Positions 44,664 through 51,758 of a stretch of 51,758 nucleotides of DNA are shown here, one piece after another. The stretch lies in contig CAIZRG010000049.1 in the NCBI GenBank assembly GCA_903935335.1, forward strand, positions 1-51,758, written 5' to 3'. Within the stretch, counting starts at the first letter, position 1. The number at the start of each line of letters is the position of its first letter. The notes beneath the pieces are model-generated. The model worked only from the letters and a program-made list of their open reading frames with translations, was not told the origin of the DNA and did not search any database. This DNA is from Oligoflexia bacterium. Its GTDB lineage: Bacteria; Bdellovibrionota; UBA1018. The position numbers and the translations under genes are program-made.

Positions 44664-46973
44664 TTACTTTTTAACTGTAGGTTTTCGTTGAACATAGGGA
44701 ATTTGAAACTGCACCCCAGCTTCAACACGTTTTTCTAAAAAACGATCCTCCTGAGATCCTACTGATACAAATAATTTAAGATGATCATCCCACTCTTCTA
44801 ACTCTCCCAAACCAATGTCATAGTACCAAGCTCGAAGACGAAGAGTTCCTTGAGATATTTTTTCTTTAATAATTGGATATGTTTTTAGATTCTCAACCTG
44901 CAAAACAGAATTTAGCTCAGCTGCTTGTTCAGGAGTGGCATCATAAGGTAGCTGATTTTTTATATCCCTCACCTTTTCGAGCCATTTTCCGACATTCGTT
45001 AAATTTTTCTGAAATTCCGATGAAAAAATTTTCTCTAATAAGACTTCTGACATCGCACCACAACCAGAATGACCACAAATGACGATATCTTTTACCCCTA
45101 ATACATTAACTGCATACTCAACTGCTGCCCCCTCAGAACAAGAACTATTTTGATCAAATAATGGAATAATATTTCCTATATTCCGAACAATAAACAATTC
45201 TCCAGGATCTGTTGAAGTAATTAAATTGGGATTAATTCGACTATCCGAGCAAGTAATAAAAAGTGTATGTGGATTTTGCCCAAAAGCAAGTTTTTCAAAG
45301 AGAGTCTGATAGCCGTGTTTTAAGTCATTCCGAAAGCACTCAACTCCGTAAACCAAACGATCTAATCCGACAACACTGTTATCCCTTCCTAAGATTCTTA
45401 AAACATCGGCTTCATTCGACGCAATATGATCAGAAATATCTCCTCTAGAATCAAGAGAGAGCAAAACTTTCCGACACTCAGGGACTAGACCTTTTAATGC
45501 AAATTTAAGTTTCCAATTTTCCAAATCCTTCAAAAATTCTTGTAATTGTCTTGCACCAGAGGCATCCATTGAACTCACTTCTGCTAAATCAATCACCAAT
45601 CCTCTCGACGGGCTCATCTGACCTAAACTCTTTCGAAGATTTGAAATCTCAGAGGAAGATAAAAATGTCATAGGCCCATGAAGTGAGACCTGTATAGGCC
45701 CCTGAGAAGAGAATGAGTGAACCTTAGAACTCACTTTTCCTAATCTTAGGATAGCTATTACCAGAGCAATGACAACACCCGCTTGCACCCCAATGGCAAG
45801 ATCAATAAAAACCACTAAAAAAAGTGTCGTTAAATAAATCCAAGAATCAGCACGAGATGAATGCCAAAGGTTAAAAAACTCTCGAGGGTGAGCCATCCTT
45901 AAAGCCACAGAAAGAAGTACTCCTGCTAACACAGACAAAGGAATGTAACTCATCCATATTGAACCCCAATAAATCGATAATAGCAAAATAAACCCTTGAA
46001 AAATTGAAGCTCTCCGAGTCTTTGCGCCTGCTTGAATATTGAGTGCTGTTCTTGCAATAACTCCAGTCACTGGAATACCCCCAAAGAGTGAAGAGACTAA
46101 ATTACCTAAACCCTGCCCAATCATCTCCTGATCTGGATTATGTTTTTCTGTTTTAGAGAAACGATCTGCTGTACACGATGAAAGAGAGGTTTCCATAGAA
46201 GAAAGACAAAATAAAATAACTGTCGAGGTAATCAAACTAAAAAAATCTTCATAGACGAACTCAGGAAACCTGGGAAAAGGAAAAGAACTTGGAATAGGTC
46301 CTAAAGTTTCTACTGAAACACCAAAAATCACCCCTACTAGCGTCGGAATCACGACAGCTGCAAAAGCAGCAGGAATTTTTGATTTAAACTTTGGAAAACT
46401 AAAATTAATTAAAAGTGCAAGCCCTGACAATAAAAGAGAAGCCCCTTGAGTTTCATGAATTAATTCAAAAATATGAGTTATAATAAAAAAAACATGAGAT
46501 TGATCAGAAGCAGGCAATCCAAGAGCTCTAGGCAACTGAGAGATCAAGACAATCACTCCGATTCCAGCTTTAAAACCAGCAGTAATTGATATTGGAATGT
46601 ATCGAACTAATCCTCCTAATCGAACTAATCCAAATACGAGTTGAAGAATACCACACCCAAAACCAGCAAGAATCAGTGCTTCAAGACCATGCTGCTGAAC
46701 AATAGTAGCAACAAGCACAGCCATCCCAGCAGCAGGCCCACTCACTCCCAAAGGAGTTCCTCCAAAAACACTACAGACAATACTTCCAATCGTTCCACTG
46801 ACTAAACCTAAAAATGGATCAACCCCACTGGCTAAGCCAATTGCAAGACAAAGAGGAATTCCTGTAAAAGCAACGATAGATCCAGCAAAAAGATCACTCT
46901 TGAGTCCCCTCACAGTAAATAAATTTTTAAATTCTGCAAAAGAACTTTGAACACCTCTATAAAATTGACTCAT
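44664..46973 (-). CDS. SulP anion transporter fused to beta-carbonic anhydrase
   Basis: 769 residues. Residues 20-430 are a SulP membrane domain (AGSIVAFTGIPLCLAIGLASG, then FGGTPLGVSGPAAGMAVLV); about 445-540 a STAS domain (LVIDLAEVSSMDASG); about 550-769 a beta-carbonic anhydrase with zinc ligands C575 and D577 (CSDSR), H635 and C638 (GHSGCGA). The fusion suggests bicarbonate transport coupled to hydration of CO2; related SulP-CA fusions are known in other bacteria. It lies 50 bp after the outer membrane protein gene in the same direction. Confidence 0.92.
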   Translation of the reverse strand: MSQFYRGVQSSFAEFKNLFTVRGLKSDLFAGSIVAFTGIPLCLAIGLASGVDPFLGLVSGTIGSIVCSVFGGTPLGVSGPAAGMAVLVATIVQQHGLEALILAGFGCGILQLVFGLVRLGGLVRYIPISITAGFKAGIGVIVLISQLPRALGLPASDQSHVFFIITHIFELIHETQGASLLLSGLALLINFSFPKFKSKIPAAFAAVVIPTLVGVIFGVSVETLGPIPSSFPFPRFPEFVYEDFFSLITSTVILFCLSSMETSLSSCTADRFSKTEKHNPDQEMIGQGLGNLVSSLFGGIPVTGVIARTALNIQAGAKTRRASIFQGFILLLSIYWGSIWMSYIPLSVLAGVLLSVALRMAHPREFFNLWHSSRADSWIYLTTLFLVVFIDLAIGVQAGVVIALVIAILRLGKVSSKVHSFSSQGPIQVSLHGPMTFLSSSEISNLRKSLGQMSPSRGLVIDLAEVSSMDASGARQLQEFLKDLENWKLKFALKGLVPECRKVLLSLDSRGDISDHIASNEADVLRILGRDNSVVGLDRLVYGVECFRNDLKHGYQTLFEKLAFGQNPHTLFITCSDSRINPNLITSTDPGELFIVRNIGNIIPLFDQNSSCSEGAAVEYAVNVLGVKDIVICGHSGCGAMSEVLLEKIFSSEFQKNLTNVGKWLEKVRDIKNQLPYDATPEQAAELNSVLQVENLKTYPIIKEKISQGTLRLRAWYYDIGLGELEEWDDHLKLFVSVGSQEDRFLEKRVEAGVQFQIPYVQRKPTVKK

Positions 46974-47023
46974 CCCCCACCTCTCTTTATTAAAAAAAAT
47001 TATTTTAAATAAATTAATGAAAA

Positions 47024-47983
47024 CTAGCGTTCCCAGCGATGTTGGAAATTAAGAGCAATCGTTCTATTTACATTTAAATTCATCGCCACACCTAAAAGAG
47101 TCTGATCTGTATAAGATAACATTAAACTATCTGATGCTGAAAGTAGCACACTTGAATCTAAACCTGTATCACAGACTGATAAGAAACCTTCAGTTTGCAT
47201 CTGCAAAGTACGATTTGATAAAATGACTACAGTTGATTGATCTAGTCGAGGCTGAATTCGAACTCCGAAACGAAATACTTTATAATTCCAACCTCCTCCA
47301 AAACCTAAACTTCCTCCAAAACGAGGATACACATAAATAGAATTTGCTTGGTCTTGAAATTGTCTAGGAAAAGAAAAATGTATCTCTGGAAGCAAAAAAA
47401 GATCCCAAGAACTCCAATACTTCAGAACTAACCCACCCAGGGAGATTCCATAAAATCCATTTCCTCGAATATCTGCAAGTAAAAAATTTTCTGCTTCATA
47501 CTTTGAACGTCCGGTAGGAAAAGCTAATGAAGAGAAAACAAAAACCTGAGGTTTCCATTTTGAATAGCTCCATACTGGGATGAGTTCATAGGCAAGACTC
47601 AACCTTGAATCTCCCCATCCCATGACCGAATCAGACAAACCCCACTGTGAAACAAAATGCTTCACCCATGAAGCACTAGCCCCTAATTGAAAACGATCCG
47701 ATAAAAGGAAACTTCCATCCAATCGAAAGACTTGACTCAAATCAGACGTTGATGAAGAAAAAAAGCTCAGGGAACCGTCATTGGCTGCCTCAGCAACCGC
47801 ACTAGCTAGGGAGTATCCTAAGTTTACTTGAGCCCGATCATCACCCACAATGAGTGATGGAGTTGCAGCATTTCTAGCACAACATGGAGCTGCCCAAGCT
47901 CCTGCTTTTAATAAAAAAAAATTAAGAAAAAAATAAACAAGAAAGCCTTTAGACCCAAATATACTGAACAACTTCATCATCAA
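47024..47983 (-). CDS. Outer-membrane beta-barrel-like protein
   Basis: 319 residues with a signal peptide (FLVYFFLNFFLLKAGAWA, then APCCARNAA). The mature protein has many alternating amphipathic strands (FRLDGSFLLSDRFQLGASASWV, RLSLAYELIPV, FRFGVRIQPRL) and ends in TIALNFQHRWER; an aromatic residue is near but not at the end. Gly- and aromatic-rich turns fit a barrel of 12-14 strands. Its start overlaps the lipoprotein gene by 35 bp, so they are coupled. Possibly a porin-like partner of the redoxin/lipoprotein pair; substrate unknown. Confidence 0.7.
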   Translation of the reverse strand: MMMKLFSIFGSKGFLVYFFLNFFLLKAGAWAAPCCARNAATPSLIVGDDRAQVNLGYSLASAVAEAANDGSLSFFSSSTSDLSQVFRLDGSFLLSDRFQLGASASWVKHFVSQWGLSDSVMGWGDSRLSLAYELIPVWSYSKWKPQVFVFSSLAFPTGRSKYEAENFLLADIRGNGFYGISLGGLVLKYWSSWDLFLLPEIHFSFPRQFQDQANSIYVYPRFGGSLGFGGGWNYKVFRFGVRIQPRLDQSTVVILSNRTLQMQTEGFLSVCDTGLDSSVLLSASDSLMLSYTDQTLLGVAMNLNVNRTIALNFQHRWER

Positions 47984-48428
47984 CTACAGCTCCACTCTCA
48001 TCTTTCAGCTGAATATGAATTTCCCATTCACCAGCCATTGTAAAATTAGCGTTTTTTACCTCGTAACTTCCTAGAATTGGCTGAAAACTCTCATCTAAGG
48101 AGGACTCCACACTCACTGGACTTGATCCATGAGATCCCGATGCCATCACCATCCATAACCAAACATGAGGGAGCAATCCCTGATTCAGATAAACTCCTGT
48201 TTTTGGCCATAAGATAAGACGAAAAGAAGTCTTCCGACCCACTTGAGCAGAATCACTCACTAAGATCAATTTGGCAGATACATTCAATTGATTAAAGTTC
48301 AACGTAGAGCCAAGGGGTGGCCGACTTCTATTCACTTCTCTTAACTTGGGTTCCTTGAAAAGAGGAGAACAGCCAACCACACTCAAACAAATAAAATTAA
48401 TAAAAAAATAAAATTTACGTATCAACAT
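47949..48428 (-). CDS. Lipoprotein with FixH/YtkA-like fold
   Basis: 159 residues. Lipobox VVGC (Cys near residue 20) after a hydrophobic core. The mature domain is beta-rich and matches the FixH/YtkA-like immunoglobulin fold in its closing part: SYEVKNANFTMAGEWEIHIQLKD. HVWLWMVMASGSHGSS contains Met/His residues that could bind copper, as in copper-related members (inference). Overlaps the barrel gene and is 6 bp after the redoxin gene. Confidence 0.7.
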   Translation of the reverse strand: MLIRKFYFFINFICLSVVGCSPLFKEPKLREVNRSRPPLGSTLNFNQLNVSAKLILVSDSAQVGRKTSFRLILWPKTGVYLNQGLLPHVWLWMVMASGSHGSSPVSVESSLDESFQPILGSYEVKNANFTMAGEWEIHIQLKDESGAVVDDEVVQYIWV

Positions 48429-48434
48429 CGATTT

Positions 48435-49040
48435 TTAAGGTCTAGAAATGACACACCCTACTACTCTTACACTTTTTCGATAGGAATTATTTCCATCTCT
48501 AATTGCAGTAAGTGCATCCTTTAAGTAATGTTCTGTAGCATTTTGCACCATTCTACTGTTATCCACGCCCCCTTCAAAGAGAATTTTTTTATCTCTGCCG
48601 ACAATATAAGCATGAGGAGTCTTCAATGCCCCAAACTGAATAGCAATTTCAGCTTCTGAATCTTGGAGAACAGGAAATGAAAATTTTGATTGATTAAAAT
48701 GCTTTCGAGCTTGATCCACATCCTCATCGAAATTGGAGTGAACCCCTATAAACTGAAATCCGCTTTTTTCAAAATCTTTAGCCAATACATTGAGTGCCTC
48801 TTCATGGCTGTTAGAACATGGACATTTTACTGACAAAAAAGCAATTACAGTTCCAAGTGAAACTGAATCCCACTGAATCTGGATTTTTTGCCCCGTCCTC
48901 AAATCTATGCCTGACAAGCCATTAGAAAGCTTTGTTAGATCAACATCAGCAGAGGAATTTTGACAAAAATGAACTCCAATTGAAAAAAATTGTATTAATA
49001 AAAAAAAACTTTTCTTTAGACTTTTCCTTAGAGAAAACAA
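48435..49040 (-). CDS. Exported thioredoxin-fold redoxin with CPC motif
   Basis: 201 residues, with an N-terminal signal (SFFLLIQFFSIGVHFC). AhpC/TSA-like fold: TVIAFLSVKCPCSNSHEEAL with C73-P-C75 in place of CxxC, FIGVHSN, FPVLQDSEAEIA, KTPHAYIVGRD and a C-terminal RVVGCVI with another Cys. The CPCS motif is typical of a subgroup of exported redoxins. First gene of a run with the lipoprotein and barrel protein, and perhaps SulP-CA. Confidence 0.82.
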   Translation of the reverse strand: MFSLRKSLKKSFFLLIQFFSIGVHFCQNSSADVDLTKLSNGLSGIDLRTGQKIQIQWDSVSLGTVIAFLSVKCPCSNSHEEALNVLAKDFEKSGFQFIGVHSNFDEDVDQARKHFNQSKFSFPVLQDSEAEIAIQFGALKTPHAYIVGRDKKILFEGGVDNSRMVQNATEHYLKDALTAIRDGNNSYRKSVRVVGCVISRP

Positions 49041-49182
49041 ATCAATTTCTACTCCTGATATTTTATTTTTTAGTTTTCAAATTTTTTCTTTTATACCATA
49101 AAAATTGTTAGACGAACTATAAAATAGAATCGATCATTACGAATTATTTGGCTCTGAAACTCAAAACAGGTATAGAGGGACG

Positions 49183-49968
49183 ATGGCTCATACCGCAATC
49201 GTCATTCCAGCAAGACAAGGTTCAAGTCGATTTCCAAATAAACCTCTGGCTTTGATTCTTGAGAAAACCCTCCTTTATCGAACTTGGAGAATTGCCAAGG
49301 CCGTTGGATCCATTGACGAAGTTTTTATTTCAACCGATGATTCAGAAATTCAAAAACACGCAGAGTCGTTTGGTGCCCAAGTCATTCTCACTCATGGAGA
49401 TTATAAAAACGGAACTGAGAGAGTTCTTGCTGCATTAAAGAAAGTTCAAAAAAAACCTGAACTCATAGTTAATCTACAAGGTGATGCTGTCCTAACACCT
49501 CCTTGGGTTATCCAGGAAGTAGTTGATCAGACCCTTCGGGATTCATCGATTGAAATTGCAACTCCAGCCATTCACCTGAATTGGAATCAGTATCAAGATT
49601 TTCTCAAATTTAAGAGAAAGAACAGTTCGAGTGGCACACTTGTCGTCTTCGATCGAAATAAAAATGCGCTTTATTTTTCTAAAACAATCATTCCTTTTTT
49701 GAGAACTAAAACTCAAGATTTTTTTCCGATTTATCGTCATATTGGATTATACGCTTATCGATATGAGGCACTCAATCAATACTCTCATCTTAATCCAACT
49801 CCTTTGGAAACGGCCGAACAACTGGAACAACTCAGAGCTTTAGAAAATGGATTAAAAATCCGAGTAATTGAAGTTGATTACCGCGGACGGACTCATTGGT
49901 CGATTGATTATCCAGAAGATATTCAAATTGCTGAAAACCTGATTTTAAAAGAAGGAGAACTTATTTAA
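49183..49968 (+). CDS. kdsB: 3-deoxy-manno-octulosonate cytidylyltransferase
   Basis: Activates KDO as CMP-KDO for the lipopolysaccharide core. 261 residues. VIPARQGSSRFPNKPL, VFISTDD, THGDYKNGTERV, LIVNLQGDAV (usual VNLQGDEP) and RHIGLYAYR are family motifs. GAGGGA upstream of the ATG fits the ribosome binding site. Its stop overlaps the next gene's start (TAATG), so both are coupled. Confidence 0.92.
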   Translation: MAHTAIVIPARQGSSRFPNKPLALILEKTLLYRTWRIAKAVGSIDEVFISTDDSEIQKHAESFGAQVILTHGDYKNGTERVLAALKKVQKKPELIVNLQGDAVLTPPWVIQEVVDQTLRDSSIEIATPAIHLNWNQYQDFLKFKRKNSSSGTLVVFDRNKNALYFSKTIIPFLRTKTQDFFPIYRHIGLYAYRYEALNQYSHLNPTPLETAEQLEQLRALENGLKIRVIEVDYRGRTHWSIDYPEDIQIAENLILKEGELI

Positions 49969-50609
49969 TGCACATCCTTTTATCCCGGCACGGCAATACG
50001 TTTGGACCAAAAGATAAAGTTGTCTGGGCAGGCATCTCCAACGACCTTTCTTTAGTTGAAGAAGGACTACTCCAAGCAAAGCAATTAGCTTCTCAATTCA
50101 TCCTTCAAAAAACTTGCTTAGCTGCAATTTATTGCGCACCTCTTCAAAGAACTCGCGTCTATGCCTCCACCATAGCTCAAGCAATCGGCTTTCAAGGTCC
50201 ACTGATCAATGACTCTAGATTGAATGAAATCGACTACGGTCCATGGACCGGACTCAGCAACGAAGAAATCACTCAGAGGTTTGGAAAAGAAAAACTCAAA
50301 GCCTGGAACGAAGAAGGCCTCTGGCCTACCCTCTCAAACTGGGGAAGTTCCGAATCTCAAATTCAAAAGGAGGTAAAATCCTTCCTCGCAGATTTGTTTC
50401 AGACCTATACTGACGATACTAAAATTTTAGTGATTACCAGTAATGGTCGTCTCCGATATTTTCTAAAACTTCATAAAGAAGAATTTAAAAAAAGAATCCA
50501 TGAACAAAAATTTAAAGTCAAAACAGGTCACGTATGTAAGCTGATTTGGAATGGTAAAAATTCTGTTATTTCTTATTGGAATCAAAATCCAACTGAAGCT
50601 ATATTTTGA
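49968..50609 (+). CDS. Histidine-phosphatase-family protein
   Basis: 213 residues of the phosphoglycerate-mutase-like fold. RHGNT gives R7 and phospho-accepting H8; R62 (LQRTR) and E87 (LNEIDYGPW) are present. The second catalytic His (usual SHG) is Asn159 (ITSNGRLRYF). Some subfamilies may use this variant, but activity is uncertain. Translationally coupled to kdsB; I infer a role in KDO or envelope sugar metabolism, perhaps as a phosphatase, but nothing in the sequence fixes the substrate. Confidence 0.85.
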   Translation: MHILLSRHGNTFGPKDKVVWAGISNDLSLVEEGLLQAKQLASQFILQKTCLAAIYCAPLQRTRVYASTIAQAIGFQGPLINDSRLNEIDYGPWTGLSNEEITQRFGKEKLKAWNEEGLWPTLSNWGSSESQIQKEVKSFLADLFQTYTDDTKILVITSNGRLRYFLKLHKEEFKKRIHEQKFKVKTGHVCKLIWNGKNSVISYWNQNPTEAIF

Positions 50610-50653
50610 ATCTTTTAATGTCTGCAATAGATTCATTTGAGACTACTTCATCT

Positions 50654-51250
50654 TCAGAAGGTTATTAGTGTTTTCCTATCATCTGGAGTGAGCCGGAGAA
50701 AAAACTCGAAGTTACTTTCTTTATCTGTATCTTGATATTCAGTGGAATGAAAAAACTCGTATTTATCTTTTTCTTGAGAAATCCACCCTTCAAATACTTC
50801 TCCCTTGAAAATCTCTCCTTGATCTAACCAAGCATTTCCATGAACCTTAGCATTCAAATAGACTTGAGTTGTTCCTCCAATTCGCGCATTCCCATAGACA
50901 CGTGCATACTCAAAAACTTCAGCTTTTCCGCTAATGACAGCTTCGCCAGAAATGACAGCAAACCCATCCACCTTTGCTTCATCTAAGATCTGGGCATTTT
51001 CACAGACTTGAGCATACTTTCCAATAAAGGGCTTGTTTTTTTTGAAGAAGAAATAATTCGTTTTTTCAACATATGCAGTATCTGCTACAAACCCACCCTT
51101 TGATCCATCTGCATTCAGAGTACACACCCCAGGAAGTCCTGTACACGGAGGTGTATCTGGATACAGAATACACCATGTTCCGGCAGCTTGAGCCGATAAA
51201 AAAAATAAAGACAATAAAAATTTTCCTAAAAGCAGACCCTGAAAAAACAT
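50654..51250 (-). CDS. Exported protein with hexapeptide-type beta-helix repeats
   Basis: 198 residues. Signal peptide (LLLSLFFLSAQAA region). Cys-containing N-terminal segment (CILYPDTPPCTGLPGVC). Residues about 80-150 are left-handed beta-helix repeats: AQVCENAQILDEAKVDGFAV, then VISGEAVISGKAEVFEYARV and VYGNARIGGTTQVYLNAKVH. The C-terminal 40 residues are acidic. It resembles YdcK-like or polymer-forming beta-helix proteins; enzyme activity is not suggested. Located between convergent and same-strand genes with no obvious partner. Confidence 0.7.
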   Translation of the reverse strand: MFFQGLLLGKFLLSLFFLSAQAAGTWCILYPDTPPCTGLPGVCTLNADGSKGGFVADTAYVEKTNYFFFKKNKPFIGKYAQVCENAQILDEAKVDGFAVISGEAVISGKAEVFEYARVYGNARIGGTTQVYLNAKVHGNAWLDQGEIFKGEVFEGWISQEKDKYEFFHSTEYQDTDKESNFEFFLRLTPDDRKTLITF

Positions 51251-51395
51251 AATCCTCCCAAATGAGTGTTTTTAAAATAATCGCTTAAAAAAGTTCTTTT
51301 CGAATAAAATTAGCCTCACAGGCGATTTCAAAGAAAGCATCGAACTCATATTTGGGAAGCTCTATACAACTCTTGTTCTGATATGTCAATAGTTA

Positions 51396-51415
51396 GAAAA
51401 TCCCCTCGTGGGGAT
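51396..51415 (-). terminator. Intrinsic terminator of the acyl-CoA dehydrogenase-like gene
   Basis: On the minus strand ATCCCC-ACGA-GGGGAT forms a perfect six-bp stem with a four-base loop, followed by TTTCT. It lies 10 bp after the stop codon. The remaining bases up to 51250 show no gene. Confidence 0.6.
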
Positions 51416-51424
51416 GCAAACAGG

Positions 51425-51758
51425 TCAAAGACCTGGATTCATGGAATACGCTCCTTTTAGAGGATAAACATAATTTTCCAAAACCTTCTTAAATCTTTCC
51501 GAATGAACACAAGGTTTAAAAAGCATCCTTTTACAAATAAGCATTTGAAGCCGAGTTGTTGTAGAATTAGAATAAAGCTTGACTGCAAATTGAGAAAAAT
51601 CCCTAACTATAAAATCAAAAATTTGATCTAGTAAAGCTGGATCAATTCGATAAATTTCAGAGTTTTCAATAATCAGCTGTCCATATGCAATTAAAGTAAA
51701 GAGTTCTCCGAGAACCAGCAAAAATCCAAAATCTTCAGTTTGCTTACGTGTCGGCTTT
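51425..51758 (-). CDS. Acyl-CoA dehydrogenase-like protein, C-terminal part only
   Basis: The frame is open to the right edge of the window, so the N-terminus is missing. The visible 110 residues (KPTRKQTEDFGFLLVLGELF... to YSMNPGL) have the helical C-terminal pattern of acyl-CoA dehydrogenases: FTLIAYGQLIIEN, DFIVRDFSQFAVKLYSN, TTTRLQMLICKRMLFKP. FAD-dependent fatty acyl oxidation is the usual role. Assignment comes from this tail only. Confidence 0.65.
   Translation of the reverse strand, partial: KPTRKQTEDFGFLLVLGELFTLIAYGQLIIENSEIYRIDPALLDQIFDFIVRDFSQFAVKLYSNSTTTRLQMLICKRMLFKPCVHSERFKKVLENYVYPLKGAYSMNPGL

Overview
The window is AT-rich chromosomal DNA (roughly 35-40% G+C by eye) from a Gram-negative bacterium. 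Outer-membrane genes (TonB receptor, lipoproteins, KDO and heptose genes), a proteobacterial-type 6S RNA, a DapB/alanine racemase cell-wall cluster, many stand-alone receiver domains and a histone-fold protein fused to a zinc-binding domain together suggest Bdellovibrionota or a neighbouring 'deltaproteobacterial' lineage. That placement is inference; no rRNA is present. No insertion sequence, phage gene or CRISPR array was seen.

Layout. 1-4.8 kb: a partial unknown gene, a 6S RNA gene on the minus strand, a receiver-domain protein, a small Cys/His protein, rph, and a nadC-birA pair. 4.8-9.0 kb: an accessory patch between housekeeping genes, with an alpha/beta hydrolase, an exported caspase-like/HEAT protein, a small unknown gene and a frameshifted gene. 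9-17.4 kb: RNase J, uridine kinase and a lytic transglycosylase (one minus-strand operon), then rsmE and a large SNF2 helicase on the plus strand.

17.4-31.1 kb is a large divergent signalling island. The minus-strand operon reads HD-GYP-like protein, TonB-dependent receptor, YfiR-like protein, hybrid histidine kinase. The plus-strand operon reads receiver-CheB-receiver, hybrid kinase, HPt protein, FIST sensor protein, histidine kinase, single-domain receiver. Two plus-strand members have lost key catalytic residues: the CheB-like domain lacks its Ser and His, and the hybrid kinase lacks its phospho-accepting His and has an enlarged ATP lid built from four GGACTT repeats. The island looks like a multi-input phosphorelay with pseudo-enzymes as scaffolds, and is the best candidate here for an undescribed system.

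31.1-44.5 kb: two exported proteins (one a probable lipoprotein with a C-terminal J domain), tRNA-Pro(CGG), a membrane-anchored creatininase-like protein, two small membrane proteins, a dapB-alr-RDD-rfaE2 run, a periplasmic endonuclease I, a zinc-finger/histone-fold protein overlapping an SDR gene, a STAS-like protein, TrhO, a sodium:solute symporter and an RRM RNA-binding protein. 44.6-51.8 kb: a SulP transporter fused to a carbonic anhydrase, a redoxin/lipoprotein/outer-membrane protein cluster, kdsB with a histidine-phosphatase-family gene, an exported beta-helix protein, and the C-terminal part of an acyl-CoA dehydrogenase-like gene running off the window.
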